A stretch of DNA of 64,000 nt, from positions 1,860,001-1,924,000 of the forward strand of contig NC_014655.1 of assembly GCF_000166395.1 (NCBI RefSeq), written 5' to 3'. The stretch is from Leadbetterella byssophila DSM 17132. Lineage in GTDB: Bacteria; Bacteroidota; Bacteroidia; Cytophagales; Spirosomataceae. Below the pieces are notes generated by a model. The model was not told the origin of the DNA. It did no database searches and saw only the letters and a list, made by a program, of their open reading frames with translations. Positions 45,245 through 55,887 of the stretch are shown one piece after another (position 1 is the first letter of the stretch; each line of letters begins with the position of its first letter). The position numbers were made by a program, and so were the translations under genes.

Positions 45245-46563
45245 TATTTTACCAACTCTTCTCTTCCAACAATCCTTCCGGATTCCATTAGGCCTTCCAT
45301 TCGCTTCATCAAAAGATAACTTTCAATTTGCTGAAGCGTATCCAGCACCACCCCCACTAATATCAACAAGGAAGTTCCTCCAAAGAAGGAGGCGAAGAGT
45401 TGTGTCATTCCAAATAAGCTGGCAATCGCAGGGAAAATTGCGATACAAGCTAATAGAATGGCACCCGGTAAAGTTATACGATCTAAAACTTGAGCTATAA
45501 AATCTGACGTAGCCTGTCCAGGTTTAATACCAGGAATAAATCCGCCACCTCTCTTCATATCATCAGCAATCTGATTAGGATTAATCGAGATAGCTGTATA
45601 GAAGAAAGTGAAAGCAATGATTAATATCGCATACGTTAAGTTATACTGCCAAGAAGTAAAGTCTCCAAAGACAGTAGCAATGTACTGAGCAGTATCACTT
45701 TTTTCAGCGAAATATCCGGCAATAAACGAAGGAACGAACATCAATGCCTGACCAAAGATGATAGGCATAACCCCTGAAATGTTCAATTTCAAAGGAAGAT
45801 ATTGACGTTGACCTGTAACCGTTTTGTTACCAACGATCTGCTTAGCGTATTGCACAGGAACTCTGCGAACAGCTTGCGTCATAGCCACGGCAAACACTAC
45901 TACTAAGAATAGAACTACAAGTTCTAAAATAAAGTAAAGCGGTTGACCGTCTGCAATTCTAGCTCGACCTTCACCGATGATGGCGCCAGGGAAACGAGAT
46001 ACGATACCAATCATGATGATCATGGAGATACCATTACCTATACCCTTCTCTGTAATGCGCTCACCTAACCACAAACACATCATAGTACCACCCACTAGAA
46101 GTATCACACTGGATACATAGAACAGCCCCTGACTAATCATGATGGCGTCTGTAGGGATAGTAGATTTCAAATAAGCGAAACCTTGTGTTATAGTCACGGC
46201 TATAGTCAGCCAGCGGGTAATCTGATTCAGTTTCTTTCTGCCTGACTCACCTTCTTTCTGTAATTTAGAGAAATAAGGTAGAGCCAAACCTAATAACTGT
46301 ACCGCAATGGAAGCTGAGATGTAAGGCATAATACCTAATGCCATCACAGAAGCATTACTAAATGCACCTCCCACTAAGGTATCCAGAAGGCCCAAAAGCC
46401 CGTTCCCCCCTGTTAAATCTGCTAATCTGGTTGGATCCACACCAGGCAATGTGATATGTGATCCTATTCTAAAGACTACAATTATAAAGAAGGTAGCTAG
46501 AATTCTGTTTCTTAGCTCTTCAATTGACCAGATGTTTTTTAGGGTGGTTATAAATTTCTTCAT
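45244..46563 (-). CDS. secY: protein translocase subunit SecY
   Basis: The channel of the Sec translocon. 439 residues with ten predicted transmembrane helices; the N terminus is MKKFITTLKNIWSIEELRNR, followed by the plug region with HITLPGVDPTRL and the conserved GLFYVSSVIL. The cytosolic loop contains KQIVGNKTVTGQRQYLPLKLN. Located after rplO as in most spc operons, and coupled to map. Confidence 0.97.
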   Translation of the reverse strand: MKKFITTLKNIWSIEELRNRILATFFIIVVFRIGSHITLPGVDPTRLADLTGGNGLLGLLDTLVGGAFSNASVMALGIMPYISASIAVQLLGLALPYFSKLQKEGESGRKKLNQITRWLTIAVTITQGFAYLKSTIPTDAIMISQGLFYVSSVILLVGGTMMCLWLGERITEKGIGNGISMIIMIGIVSRFPGAIIGEGRARIADGQPLYFILELVVLFLVVVFAVAMTQAVRRVPVQYAKQIVGNKTVTGQRQYLPLKLNISGVMPIIFGQALMFVPSFIAGYFAEKSDTAQYIATVFGDFTSWQYNLTYAILIIAFTFFYTAISINPNQIADDMKRGGGFIPGIKPGQATSDFIAQVLDRITLPGAILLACIAIFPAIASLFGMTQLFASFFGGTSLLILVGVVLDTLQQIESYLLMKRMEGLMESGRIVGREELVK

Positions 46564-46576
46564 AGTCTTTTATCAA

Positions 46577-47047
46577 TTATTCGGCGCCTTGTACTTCCTG
46601 GCCCAATACCGAAGCAGAACCTCCTGCCTTGGTGATGGCGTCAATCGCAGATTGAGAGAACGCATGTACAGTTACATTAACTGCTGCGTTAAGCTCACCA
46701 CGACCTAAGATCTTAACAAGATCAGATTTAGCCACCAAACCGTGTTCTTTTAAGAAGGCAACAGTGATATTGCTTTCTTTAGTTTTGTCAAACAAAGCTT
46801 GGATAGTATCCAAGTTGATTGCTTTGTAAGCCACACGGTTGATATTATTGAAACCAAATTTAGGTACACGTCTTTGAAGTGGCATCTGACCACCTTCAAA
46901 TCCTCTTTTCTGGCTGTAACCAGATCTAGATTTAGCACCTTTATGACCTCTCTTGGCTGTACCGCCACCGCCGGAACCTTGACCTCTACCTAAACGGGTA
47001 TTGTTTCTAACAGAACCTTGAGCGGGTTTTAATGTTTCTAATTTCAT
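46577..47047 (-). CDS. rplO: 50S ribosomal protein L15
   Basis: Late-assembly protein of the large subunit. 156 residues. The glycine- and arginine-rich N terminus GSVRNNTRLGRGQGSGGGG threads into 23S rRNA; the globular domain follows with VPKFGFNNINRV. 46 bp after rpmD. Confidence 0.97.
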   Translation of the reverse strand: MKLETLKPAQGSVRNNTRLGRGQGSGGGGTAKRGHKGAKSRSGYSQKRGFEGGQMPLQRRVPKFGFNNINRVAYKAINLDTIQALFDKTKESNITVAFLKEHGLVAKSDLVKILGRGELNAAVNVTVHAFSQSAIDAITKAGGSASVLGQEVQGAE

Positions 47048-47093
47048 CTTTACAAAATTTATCGCAGTATTTCTACTACTCGGTTATCCCTGA

Positions 47094-47273
47094 TTAAATG
47101 TTCTCAACAGTTATAAGATGATTGACCTTTCTGATCATACCTTCTATAGCAGGTGTAGCTTCAACTTCCACCGAATTACCGATTTTAGTCAAACCTAAAG
47201 CTAGCATAGTTAGTTTTTGGGTCTTAGGTCTCTTGATCGTACTTCTAACTTGAGTAACTTTCACTTTAGCCAT
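47094..47273 (-). CDS. rpmD: 50S ribosomal protein L30
   Basis: A 59-residue ribosomal protein. It reads [20 protein letters not shown], then a two-helix/three-strand core [19 protein letters not shown], ending HLITVENI. The gene lies between rpsE and rplO, where L30 is expected. Confidence 0.95.
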   Translation of the reverse strand: MAKVKVTQVRSTIKRPKTQKLTMLALGLTKIGNSVEVEATPAIEGMIRKVNHLITVENI

Positions 47274-47296
47274 TTTTACAAATGTTTGAGGCCGTA

Positions 47297-47800
47297 TTAG
47301 CCATTAAATACTTTATTCAATTTCACACGTCTCTGCATCGCTACTTCGTGCGGAGCTCTCATTTTAGCTAAAGCATCAATAGTAGCTTTAACCACGTTAT
47401 GAGGGTTAGAAGAACCTTTAGACTTGGCAAGTACGTTATGTACACCGGCAGCTTCCAATACGGCACGCATAGCACCACCAGCGATTACTCCCGTACCAGG
47501 AGCAGCTGGTTTTACATATACGAAACCACCTGAGAATTTACCTTCCATATCGTGAGGAACAGTACCGTTAATGATAGGCACGTTCACCAAGTTTTTACGA
47601 GCATCTTCAACGGCTTTAGAAATAGCATCAGTCACCTCGTTAGCTTTACCTAAACCTTGACCTACTGCACCTTGACCGTCACCAAGAACTACGATCGCTG
47701 AAAAGCTGAATCTACGACCACCTTTTACAACTTTAGCAACTCGGTTGATAGCTACAACTTTCTCTTTTAATTCTGATTCGTTTACTTTTATCGCTTTCAT
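47297..47800 (-). CDS. rpsE: 30S ribosomal protein S5
   Basis: Body protein of the small subunit, important for decoding fidelity and mRNA unwinding. 167 residues: double-stranded RNA-binding-like N-terminal domain ([29 protein letters not shown]) and C-terminal [19 protein letters not shown] with the usual basic tail. Confidence 0.98.
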   Translation of the reverse strand: MKAIKVNESELKEKVVAINRVAKVVKGGRRFSFSAIVVLGDGQGAVGQGLGKANEVTDAISKAVEDARKNLVNVPIINGTVPHDMEGKFSGGFVYVKPAAPGTGVIAGGAMRAVLEAAGVHNVLAKSKGSSNPHNVVKATIDALAKMRAPHEVAMQRRVKLNKVFNG

Positions 47801-47810
47801 TTAGATAGTA

Positions 47811-48158
47811 TTAAAAGTTAAGTCCTGCTTCTCTCGCACCGTCGGCCAAAGCTTTCACATTTCCGTGATATAGGTAACCGTTACGATCGAATACGATGCT
47901 ATTGATACCTGCTTCTTGTGCTTTTTTAGCGACTGCAGCACCCACTTGCTTTGAGTTCTCTACATTTAAAGATTTTAGACCCAGCTCTCTTGAAGAGGCA
48001 GCGGCAAGAGTTTTGCCAGCTACGTCATCAATTAATTGAGCGTAGATTCCAGTGTTGCTACGAAAAACAGTCAAACGAGGTCTTTCAGCCGTACCGTTTA
48101 CTCTTTTTCTAATTCTCCATTTGATTTTTTGTCTTCTTTCAGACTTAACACTAGACAT
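47811..48158 (-). CDS. rplR: 50S ribosomal protein L18
   Basis: Binds 5S rRNA with L5. 115 residues: basic N terminus [22 protein letters not shown] and core [22 protein letters not shown], ending [17 protein letters not shown]. Confidence 0.98.
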   Translation of the reverse strand: MSSVKSERRQKIKWRIRKRVNGTAERPRLTVFRSNTGIYAQLIDDVAGKTLAAASSRELGLKSLNVENSKQVGAAVAKKAQEAGINSIVFDRNGYLYHGNVKALADGAREAGLNF

Positions 48159-48183
48159 ATATGTTAAAAATTGAAGTTCTTAA

Positions 48184-48741
48184 TTATTTCTTACCGGCTG
48201 TTTTACCAGCTTTTCTTCTCACCACTTCACCCACAAAGCGAATACCTTTTCCTTTGTATGGTTCAATCTTACGTAATGATCTGATTTTTGCACAGACCAT
48301 TCCAAGTAGTTGCTTATCATTACCTTCCAAAGTGATGATAGGGTTTTTACCCTTTTCCATTCTTGTAGCTACTGATATCTCAGAAGGAACTACGAAGATA
48401 ATGTTATGAGAGTAACCCAAAGACATATCGATTACGTTGCCATTATTAGTAGCTTTGTAACCCACACCCACTAACTCCAATTCCTTTTTAAATCCTGTAC
48501 TAACACCTTCAACTAAGTTGTTGATCAAAGTACGAGACAAACCATGAAGAGCTTTGTGTCTTTTTTGTTCGGTAGGTCTTTCTACGGTTAAGATACCGTC
48601 TTCAATTGAAACTTTTAGATCTGCATCAATCTTTTGCTGCAACTGACCTTTTGGTCCTTTAGCAGTAATCACGTTGCCATCGGCTACGGTTACGGTCACT
48701 CCTGCTGGAATGTTGATCGGCTTTTTACCTATTCTTGACAT
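48184..48741 (-). CDS. rplF: 50S ribosomal protein L6
   Basis: Sits near the factor-binding centre of the large subunit. 185 residues in two related domains; MSRIGKKPINIPAGVTV at the start and the C-terminal signature KGKGIRFVGEVVRRKAGK. Preceded by a hairpin at 48757-48781. Confidence 0.98.
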   Translation of the reverse strand: MSRIGKKPINIPAGVTVTVADGNVITAKGPKGQLQQKIDADLKVSIEDGILTVERPTEQKRHKALHGLSRTLINNLVEGVSTGFKKELELVGVGYKATNNGNVIDMSLGYSHNIIFVVPSEISVATRMEKGKNPIITLEGNDKQLLGMVCAKIRSLRKIEPYKGKGIRFVGEVVRRKAGKTAGKK

Positions 48742-48756
48742 GTTAAAACGTTTAAG

Positions 48757-48781
48757 GCTCAGCTACTCTAAGCAGCTGAGC
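48757..48781 (-). promoter_or_regulatory. hairpin between rpsH and rplF
   Basis: Perfect 8-bp stem GCTCAGCT / AGCTGAGC with a 9-nt loop, lying 16 bp before the rplF start codon and 15 bp after the rpsH stop. No U tract follows, so it is not a terminator. Confidence 0.55.
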
Positions 48782-48795
48782 GGTCAACCAATTGA

Positions 48796-49197
48796 TTAAT
48801 ATACGTAACACAATACCTCGCCACCTACATTAAGGGTACGAGCTTCTTTGTCAGTAATGATACCTTTTGAAGTAGAGATCACAGCGATACCTAATCCGTT
48901 CAACACGCGCGGTAATTCGCTAGATTTCACATACTTACGTAAACCAGGCTTAGAAACTCTGGTAAGGTTCACGATAGCTGACTTTTTAGTTTGAGGATTG
49001 TATTTCAAGGCAATCTTAATGTTTCCTTGAGGACCGTTATCCTCGAATTTATAACTGGCAATATAGCCCTTGTCATAAAGCAGAGCAGTTAACTCTTTCT
49101 TCAGGTTAGAGGCCGGAATATCTACTACTCTATGCCTCGCTTTAATAGCATTTCTGATTCTGGTAAGAAAATCTGCTATTGGATCCGTTGTAATCAT
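48796..49197 (-). CDS. rpsH: 30S ribosomal protein S8
   Basis: Binds central-domain 16S rRNA; in enterics it also represses the spc operon. 133 residues: [20 protein letters not shown] and the C-terminal SxSKGIxTDKEAR type motif ([16 protein letters not shown]). A comparatively long 113-bp gap separates it from rpsN. Confidence 0.98.
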   Translation of the reverse strand: MITTDPIADFLTRIRNAIKARHRVVDIPASNLKKELTALLYDKGYIASYKFEDNGPQGNIKIALKYNPQTKKSAIVNLTRVSKPGLRKYVKSSELPRVLNGLGIAVISTSKGIITDKEARTLNVGGEVLCYVY

Positions 49198-49273
49198 TTT
49201 ACTAAGTTAATATTATGGATACCTTAAGCCAACGTCAGACAGTATCACGGGCGTGACTTATCTAACTGGGCTG

Positions 49274-49281
49274 CAAAGATA
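49274..49281 (-). promoter_or_regulatory. possible internal promoter before rpsH
   Basis: TATCTTTG on the minus strand matches TAnnTTTG and lies in the unusually long rpsN-rpsH gap, 77 bp before the rpsH start. The -33 position has only a T-rich stretch. TCACG and CGTGA nearby (49246-49258 region) form a small inverted repeat. Confidence 0.3.
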
Positions 49282-49310
49282 ATAATTCTGATAAAGAAAA
49301 AAAACTTTTT

Positions 49311-49580
49311 TTACCAAGAAGATTTGGTAACGCCTGGGATCAAGCCGCTGTTGGCCATCTCTCTAAAAGTAACCCTGTTGATACCGAATCTTCTCATGTA
49401 TCCTTTTGGACGACCTGTAAGTTTACATCTATTATGTAATCTTACCGGAGAAGAGTTCTTAGGTAGTGCATCAAGACCTCTCCAGTCTTCTGCTTTCTTT
49501 AGAGCTTCTCTTTTAGCCGCGAACTTAGCTACCAGTCTTTCTCTTTTTCTCTCTCTAGCTTTTATTGACTCTTTTGCCAT
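49311..49580 (-). CDS. rpsN: 30S ribosomal protein S14, long zinc-free form
   Basis: 89 residues. The sequence ends [26 protein letters not shown], typical for S14. It is the long form without the two CxxC pairs of the zinc-binding type; only a single Cys (NRCKLTGRP) is present. Matches the zinc-free L36 in the same cluster. Confidence 0.97.
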   Translation of the reverse strand: MAKESIKARERKRERLVAKFAAKREALKKAEDWRGLDALPKNSSPVRLHNRCKLTGRPKGYMRRFGINRVTFREMANSGLIPGVTKSSW

Positions 49581-49592
49581 GATTTATATCTT

Positions 49593-50141
49593 TTATTTGT
49601 TTTTGTTAACGAATGGCATCCCTAACGCTTTCAACAATTCGTACGCTTCAGCGTCAGTCTTAGCAGTCGTTACGAACGTAATATCCATTCCCTGAATTTT
49701 ATTGATCTTATCGATAGAGATCTCTGGGAAGATGATTTGCTCAGTTACACCGAAGTTGTAGTTTCCTCTACCATCAAATCCTTTATCAGAGATACCTTGG
49801 AAGTCTCTTACGCGAGGAAGGGCAATAGAAGTCAAACGGTCCATGAATTCATACATCACCGTACCACGTAATGTCACCTTAGCACCGATAGGCATACCTT
49901 CTCTCAGTTTGAAGTTGGAAACCGCCTTCTTTGAAAAAGTAGGAACTGCCTTTTGACCAGTGATGATAGAAAGTTCTTCGACGCTGCTGTCTACAAGTTT
50001 CTTGTCGCCTGTAGCGGCACCAACGCCTCTGTTAACAACGATCTTCACTAATTTAGGTACTTGCATGCTGCTCTTGTACTGGAATTTCTCCTGAAGAGCG
50101 CTGATCACCTCTTTCTGATATTTTTCTCTTAATCTTGCCAT
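49593..50141 (-). CDS. rplE: 50S ribosomal protein L5
   Basis: 5S rRNA-binding protein that contacts the P-site tRNA. 182 residues with [21 protein letters not shown] and the [16 protein letters not shown] signature. Confidence 0.98.
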   Translation of the reverse strand: MARLREKYQKEVISALQEKFQYKSSMQVPKLVKIVVNRGVGAATGDKKLVDSSVEELSIITGQKAVPTFSKKAVSNFKLREGMPIGAKVTLRGTVMYEFMDRLTSIALPRVRDFQGISDKGFDGRGNYNFGVTEQIIFPEISIDKINKIQGMDITFVTTAKTDAEAYELLKALGMPFVNKNK

Positions 50142-50178
50142 TTTTATAAGGTGGATTTCCGACCCACCAGATTACGTA

Positions 50179-50517
50179 TTAGATAAATTTACCTGTTGCT
50201 TTTGAATAGCGTTGAAGCTTCCCAGCTTCGTTAAGTTTTCTACCGGTGCGAGTAGCTTTTCCTGTAGAAGGATCCAATAATTTCACGTTGCTGATATGGA
50301 TAGAACCTTCTACTTCACGGATCTCACCTTGTGGGTTTTGTGCACTTGGTTTGATGTGTTTTTTAATAAGGTTTACACCTTCAACAACCACTCTGTTTTT
50401 CTTCACAAGAACTTCAACGATCTTTCCGGTTTTACCTTTTGAGTTTCCGGAGATCACTTGAACGGTATCACCCGATTTCACGTGAAGTTTAGGTATTTTG
50501 TTAAATTTCCTTTCCAT
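50179..50517 (-). CDS. rplX: 50S ribosomal protein L24
   Basis: Assembly initiator of the large subunit. 112 residues; KOW motif at GDTVQVISGNSKGKTGKIVEV and VVEGVNLIKKHIKP after it. The N and C termini are a little longer than in E. coli. Confidence 0.97.
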   Translation of the reverse strand: MERKFNKIPKLHVKSGDTVQVISGNSKGKTGKIVEVLVKKNRVVVEGVNLIKKHIKPSAQNPQGEIREVEGSIHISNVKLLDPSTGKATRTGRKLNEAGKLQRYSKATGKFI

Positions 50518-50540
50518 TGTCTTTTTAACTTTTGAAATGA

Positions 50541-50909
50541 TTAAAGTACCTCAGGAGCTAATGAAACAATTTTCATAAACTGCTTCTCTCTAAGCTCTCT
50601 GGCTACGGGTCCGAAAATCCTAGTTCCACGAGGTTCGTTTTGGTTGTTCAAAAGAACCACCGCGTTTTCTTCGAATCGGATATAAGAACCGTCCTTTCTT
50701 CTAACTTCCTTAGTAGTTCTCACTACCACGGCTTTAGAAACGGTACCTTTTTTCATATTGGAAGAGGAAAGAGCACTCTTAACAGTAACTACAACCTTAT
50801 CCCCTAAAGAGGCATATCTCTTTTTAGTACCACCTAAAACCCTTATTACCAAAACTTCTTTAGCCCCGCTATTGTCAGCTACATTGGCTCTTGATTCCTG
50901 CTGTAACAT
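50541..50909 (-). CDS. rplN: 50S ribosomal protein L14
   Basis: Subunit-interface protein forming part of an intersubunit bridge. 122 residues: [27 protein letters not shown] at the start, [24 protein letters not shown] at the end, both classic L14. Confidence 0.98.
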   Translation of the reverse strand: MLQQESRANVADNSGAKEVLVIRVLGGTKKRYASLGDKVVVTVKSALSSSNMKKGTVSKAVVVRTTKEVRRKDGSYIRFEENAVVLLNNQNEPRGTRIFGPVARELREKQFMKIVSLAPEVL

Positions 50910-50938
50910 TCTGATGTATATTTTTTAGTATTGACAGA

Positions 50939-51193
50939 TTATTTGGCCTTCTCGATGATTTCGACCAATCTCCAACTTTTATTCTTGCTAAGAGGTCTCG
51001 TTTCCATGATTCTAACGGTATCACCGATTCCGGCTTCGTTATTTTCATCGTGGAACATGAACTTCTTGCTTCTGATCATGAACTTACCGTATTTGGGGTG
51101 TTTTACCTTACGAACTACTGAAATAGTTCCGGATTTGTCCATTTTATTGCTAGTTACTACCCCAGTACGCTCTTTTCTAACTTTTCTTTCCAT
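50939..51193 (-). CDS. rpsQ: 30S ribosomal protein S17
   Basis: Early-binding small-subunit protein with an OB fold. 84 residues: [21 protein letters not shown] and [23 protein letters not shown], the family signature. Confidence 0.98.
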   Translation of the reverse strand: MERKVRKERTGVVTSNKMDKSGTISVVRKVKHPKYGKFMIRSKKFMFHDENNEAGIGDTVRIMETRPLSKNKSWRLVEIIEKAK

Positions 51194-51207
51194 GAGAAAT
51201 TAAATGT

Positions 51208-51396
51208 TTATTTATTAATACTGGTTAAAGCGGTAGATAACCTTGCAATATTCTTACGGGCTTCGGAAATTCTCCTAGGGTTTTCAATAGGAGTAATTGC
51301 ATGGGCGAACTTTAGCTTCACCAATCTGTCCTTTTCTTCGGCTATTTGTTGCTTCAATTGTTCAGCTGTCAAGCCACTTAGATCATTCTTTTTCAT
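51208..51396 (-). CDS. rpmC: 50S ribosomal protein L29
   Basis: A 62-residue helical hairpin at the exit tunnel, docking site for trigger factor and SRP. LSGLTAEQLKQQIAEEKDRLVKLKF and NPRRISEARKNIARL are typical. Confidence 0.97.
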   Translation of the reverse strand: MKKNDLSGLTAEQLKQQIAEEKDRLVKLKFAHAITPIENPRRISEARKNIARLSTALTSINK

Positions 51397-51411
51397 TGTC
51401 TTCTTGAAATT

Positions 51412-51831
51412 TTATGCTTCGTAGTCATTGCGAACAACGAACTTAGTTTTTACCGGTAACTTTTGAGCAGCAAGTCTCAAAGCTTCTTTTGCCAACTCTA
51501 AAGGAACTCCGGTACATTCAAAAAGAATAGTTCCCGGATACACATTTGCTACCCAATATTCAGGAGCACCCTTACCTTTACCCATCCTTACCTCTAGAGG
51601 TTTTTGAGTGATAGGATTATCAGGGAAGATTCTGATCCATACTTGTCCTTCACGTTTCATGGCACGTGTAACCCCGATACGGGCAGCCTCTATCTGACGA
51701 GCGGTAATTCTACCTGGCTCTAGACTTTTTATCGCAAATGAACCGAAGGCAATCTGGTGTCCTCTGCTGGCGATACCTTTGATTCTGCCCTTCTGACGCT
51801 TTCTAAATCTGGTTCTTTTCGGTTGTAACAT
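51412..51831 (-). CDS. rplP: 50S ribosomal protein L16
   Basis: Large-subunit protein near the A-site tRNA elbow. 139 residues: [19 protein letters not shown] and the signature [17 protein letters not shown]. Confidence 0.98.
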   Translation of the reverse strand: MLQPKRTRFRKRQKGRIKGIASRGHQIAFGSFAIKSLEPGRITARQIEAARIGVTRAMKREGQVWIRIFPDNPITQKPLEVRMGKGKGAPEYWVANVYPGTILFECTGVPLELAKEALRLAAQKLPVKTKFVVRNDYEA

Positions 51832-51858
51832 AATCCTAATGTTTACGCCTCACGGCAA

Positions 51859-52647
51859 TTAATTTCTTTTCTGGCCGGCTCCTTTTCCACCAGCTCTTCT
51901 TTTTCTACCACCTTCATCATCTCCACCACGACGACCTCTTCTGTCACCTTGATGACCGAAATTAGATTTCTTAGTATCAGGAGACTCGGTAGCTAAAGCT
52001 TGAACCGAAGTAAGATCTCTCTTGCCATAAACCTCGCCTTTGAAGATCCACACTTTGATACCAATTAAACCGTAAACTGTCAATGCCTCAGAAACTGCAT
52101 AGTCAATATCAGCTCTAAGCGTATGCAAAGGAATTCTACCTTCTTTATACTGCTCAGAACGTGCCATTTCAGCACCACCTAAACGACCACTCAATTTGAT
52201 TTTGATCCCTTGAGCACCTACACGCATAGCAGATTGAATCGCTTGCTTCATTGCTCTACGGAAAGAAATACGAGCTCTAAGTTGTTGAGCGATAGTCTCA
52301 CCCACTAACTTCGCGTCGATTTCTGGTCTCTTAATCTCAAAGATGTTGATTTGAACGTCCTTTTTAGTCAGTTTCTTCAACTCTTCTCTTAACTTATCTA
52401 CTTCACTACCAGCTTTACCGATAACTACACCAGGTCTAGCAGTGTGTATTGTCAATGTAATTCTTTTCAAGGTTCTTTCGATTACTACTCTCGAAACTGA
52501 ACCTTTAGGAATACGGGCGTTAATATATTTTCTGATCTTATCGTCTTCTACAAGTTTCTCAGAAAAAGTCTTTCCACCGTACCAGTTAGACTCCCAGCCT
52601 CTAATGTAACCTAGTCTTAAACCTACAGGATTTACTTTTTGTCCCAT
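51859..52647 (-). CDS. rpsC: 30S ribosomal protein S3
   Basis: Lines the mRNA entry channel. 262 residues: KH domain with [20 protein letters not shown] and the C-terminal signature [24 protein letters not shown] basic Gly/Arg/Lys-rich tail of about 40 residues ([19 protein letters not shown]) makes it longer than the 233-residue E. coli protein. Confidence 0.98.
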   Translation of the reverse strand: MGQKVNPVGLRLGYIRGWESNWYGGKTFSEKLVEDDKIRKYINARIPKGSVSRVVIERTLKRITLTIHTARPGVVIGKAGSEVDKLREELKKLTKKDVQINIFEIKRPEIDAKLVGETIAQQLRARISFRRAMKQAIQSAMRVGAQGIKIKLSGRLGGAEMARSEQYKEGRIPLHTLRADIDYAVSEALTVYGLIGIKVWIFKGEVYGKRDLTSVQALATESPDTKKSNFGHQGDRRGRRGGDDEGGRKRRAGGKGAGQKRN

Positions 52648-52678
52648 TGTATCTGATTAATATAAATTCTTAAATTGC

Positions 52679-53035
52679 TTATGCTGATTGATTCTCGAGA
52701 GTGTCTACCACGATGGTGATGTGCTGAGAACGTTTTCTTACTCTGTAAGCTCTCCCCTGAGGAGCAGGACGTAGTCTCTTTAACATTCTTCCTCCGTCAA
52801 TCATGATGGTCTTCACATACAAATCAGCATCCTCAATTCTGGCGTCTTCGTTCTTATTTTGCCAGTTGGCAATGGCAGATAGTAATACCTTCTTTATTAC
52901 CGGTGCGGCTTGCTGAGGCTGGTAAGTAAGAATCCCCAATGCTTGGTTCACCTTCTTGCCTCTGATAAGATCTGCTACAAGCCTTGCTTTACGCGGCGAG
53001 GTAGGGAAATCCTTTAATTTTGCTACTGCTTCCAT
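52679..53035 (-). CDS. rplV: 50S ribosomal protein L22
   Basis: Tunnel protein whose beta hairpin lines the nascent-chain exit and can confer macrolide resistance when altered. 118 residues: SPRKARLVADLIRGKKVNQAL and DGGRMLKRLRPAPQGRAYRV, the hairpin tip, appear normal. Confidence 0.98.
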   Translation of the reverse strand: MEAVAKLKDFPTSPRKARLVADLIRGKKVNQALGILTYQPQQAAPVIKKVLLSAIANWQNKNEDARIEDADLYVKTIMIDGGRMLKRLRPAPQGRAYRVRKRSQHITIVVDTLENQSA

Positions 53036-53073
53036 TTCTTATTCTATTATAAGAGAAGTATCTTCTCAGTATA

Positions 53074-53352
53074 TTATCTTTTACCTTTATCTTTCTTATT
53101 TACGTGACCTCTGAAGTTACGTGTAGGAGCGAATTCTCCTAACTTATGTCCAATCATGTTATCTGTCACGTAAACAGGGATAAATTTGTTTCCGTTGTGA
53201 ACAGCAAACGTATGACCTATAAAATCAGGGGAAATCATGGATCTTCTTGACCAAGTCTTGATCACTGATTTCTTGCCAGATTCATTCATAGCAAAGATTT
53301 TATTCTCTAGTCTAAAATCAATGTATGGTCCTTTTTTTAACGAACGAGCCAT
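53074..53352 (-). CDS. rpsS: 30S ribosomal protein S19
   Basis: Head protein of the small subunit. 92 residues: [19 protein letters not shown] and the signature [19 protein letters not shown]. Confidence 0.98.
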   Translation of the reverse strand: MARSLKKGPYIDFRLENKIFAMNESGKKSVIKTWSRRSMISPDFIGHTFAVHNGNKFIPVYVTDNMIGHKLGEFAPTRNFRGHVNKKDKGKR

Positions 53353-53365
53353 TTAGTATCTATTT

Positions 53366-54190
<825 letters not shown>

Positions 54191-54194
54191 TTTT

Positions 54195-54227
54195 CAAACG
54201 TTTGCAGCCCCGATTCCCATCGGGGCT
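54195..54227 (-). promoter_or_regulatory. hairpin and palindrome between rplW and rplB
   Basis: A perfect 9-bp stem AGCCCCGAT / ATCGGGGCT with a 4-nt loop (54206-54227) followed by the 10-bp palindrome CAAACGTTTG (54195-54204), ending 4 bp before the rplB start. No U tract after the stem, so a role in translation of rplB or mRNA processing is more likely than termination. Confidence 0.6.
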
Positions 54228-54244
54228 ATACTTTATAATTAAAA

Positions 54245-54532
54245 TTATAATTCAGCGTAGAAATCGATGATTTCCCCTTCTTTAAGAGTTACTATTGCTT
54301 TTTTATAAGTAGAAGTTCTTCCTGAAGTCACCTTAGTACGGGTCATTCTTGATTTCTTCTTTCCTATCTGAGTAATAGTGTTCACTTTCTCTACCGTTAC
54401 ACCATACATTTTCTCTACCGCAGAAGCAATAGAAATCTTGTTGGCATCACGGCTAACTTCAAATGTATATTTGTTCTTCGCGTTTAACCCCTGAGTCTTC
54501 TCAGTTATGATGGGTCTTTTTAAGATACTCAT
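54245..54532 (-). CDS. rplW: 50S ribosomal protein L23
   Basis: Exit-tunnel protein that docks trigger factor and SRP. 95 residues: ILKRPIITEKTQGLNAKNKYTFEV is the family start; VEKVNTITQIGKKKSR the rRNA-binding loop. Confidence 0.97.
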   Translation of the reverse strand: MSILKRPIITEKTQGLNAKNKYTFEVSRDANKISIASAVEKMYGVTVEKVNTITQIGKKKSRMTRTKVTSGRTSTYKKAIVTLKEGEIIDFYAEL

Positions 54533-54536
54533 AGTC

Positions 54537-55166
54537 TTAGTCTTTCAAAATGGTTTCTAATGGAGAAATCGCGCTCTCAGCCAACAATATGGTATCTGTA
54601 TTCACCAAATCATAAGTGTTCACCGAATTAACATCTACTACCTTAGTCTTAGGGATGTTTCTCGCAGACAAGTACAAGTTGTTCTCAGATCCGTTAACCA
54701 CAAACAATGTCTTCTTACCGCTTAATGATAAAGCATTCAAGAATTCAACATAAGCTTTGGTTTTAGGCGTGTCAAAACCGAAGTCCTCTACCACTTTCAA
54801 TTGATTCTCTGCTAAACGTGCAGATAAAACAGATTTACGAGCCAATTGCTTCACTTTCAAGTTCAACTTGAAATCATAATTGCGAGGACGTGGACCGAAT
54901 ACTCTACCACCACCTACATAAATAGGCGCCTTAGCAGAACCATGACGAGCTCCACCTGATCCTTTCTGACGAAGCAATTTCTTTGTAGAACGTGCAACTT
55001 CCGCTCTCTCTTTAGATTTGTGAGTACCTTGACGCTGTGCAGCCAAATAGTGCTTCACATCTAACCATACCACGTGCTGGTTTGGCTCAATACCGAAAAC
55101 CTCTTCGCTTAACTTTAAAGTCTTGCCGGTTTCCTGTCCTGTTTTGTTAATTACTTTTACTTCCAT
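54537..55166 (-). CDS. rplD: 50S ribosomal protein L4
   Basis: Tunnel-constriction protein; in enterics it also represses the S10 operon. 209 residues: RGGARHGSAKAPIYVGGGRVFGP-type loop (KLLRQKGSGGARHGS) and VVEDFGFDTPKTKAYVEF. Four bp before rplW. Confidence 0.98.
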   Translation of the reverse strand: MEVKVINKTGQETGKTLKLSEEVFGIEPNQHVVWLDVKHYLAAQRQGTHKSKERAEVARSTKKLLRQKGSGGARHGSAKAPIYVGGGRVFGPRPRNYDFKLNLKVKQLARKSVLSARLAENQLKVVEDFGFDTPKTKAYVEFLNALSLSGKKTLFVVNGSENNLYLSARNIPKTKVVDVNSVNTYDLVNTDTILLAESAISPLETILKD

Positions 55167-55186
55167 TCTTTTAGCTGTTTTTCGAT

Positions 55187-55201
55187 GTCGTCAGCCACGA
55201 C
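55187..55201 (-). promoter_or_regulatory. small hairpin between rplC and rplD
   Basis: GTCGT and ACGAC separated by five bases, 21 bp before the rplD start codon. Only 5 bp long; listed because similar hairpins recur in this cluster. Confidence 0.3.
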
Positions 55202-55217
55202 CTTTAAAATTGAATAA

Positions 55218-55835
55218 TTACTTATGCAAAGTCACTATACCGTTCTTTCCACCAGGAACTGATCCGGATACAATGATTAAGTTCTTCTCAGGGAACAACT
55301 TCAACACTTGAAGGTTTTGAATAGTCACTTTCGTGTTACCCATTCTACCCGCCATTCTCAAACCTTTGAATACTCTCGCAGGATAAGAACAGGCACCAAT
55401 AGAACCAGGAGCACGTAAACGGTTATGCTGACCGTGTGTAGACTGACCTACCCCACCGAATCCATGACGCTTAACCACACCTTGGAATCCTTTTCCTTTG
55501 GTATTGCCACTAACATCCACAAATTCACCTTCAACAAATACATCCTCCACCTTAATGGTGTCTCCTAATGCAAACTCCTTTTCGAATTCTTTGAATTCTA
55601 CTAACTTACGCTTAGGAGTGGTGTTAGCCTTCTTAAAGTGACCTAAAAGTGCTTTTGTAGTTCTCTTCTCTTTCTTCTCACCAAAGCCTAACTGAATAGC
55701 ATTGTATCCGTCAGTCTCTTCAGTTCTTACCTGAGTAACTACGCAAGGGCCTGCTTCAATCACTGTACAAGGCACAGCCGCACCATTGTTGAAAATGGTG
55801 GTCATCCCTATTTTTTTTCCAATAATACCAGACAT
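55218..55835 (-). CDS. rplC: 50S ribosomal protein L3
   Basis: One of the first proteins to bind 23S rRNA. 205 residues: [28 protein letters not shown] at the start and the signature [21 protein letters not shown]. First gene of the cluster here: rpsJ, which usually precedes it, is not present in the upstream 600 bp. Confidence 0.98.
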   Translation of the reverse strand: MSGIIGKKIGMTTIFNNGAAVPCTVIEAGPCVVTQVRTEETDGYNAIQLGFGEKKEKRTTKALLGHFKKANTTPKRKLVEFKEFEKEFALGDTIKVEDVFVEGEFVDVSGNTKGKGFQGVVKRHGFGGVGQSTHGQHNRLRAPGSIGACSYPARVFKGLRMAGRMGNTKVTIQNLQVLKLFPEKNLIIVSGSVPGGKNGIVTLHK

Positions 55836-55887
55836 ATTTATAATTTATATTATTCGCAATTATGCACTCTAAACATGAAACGGGCTG

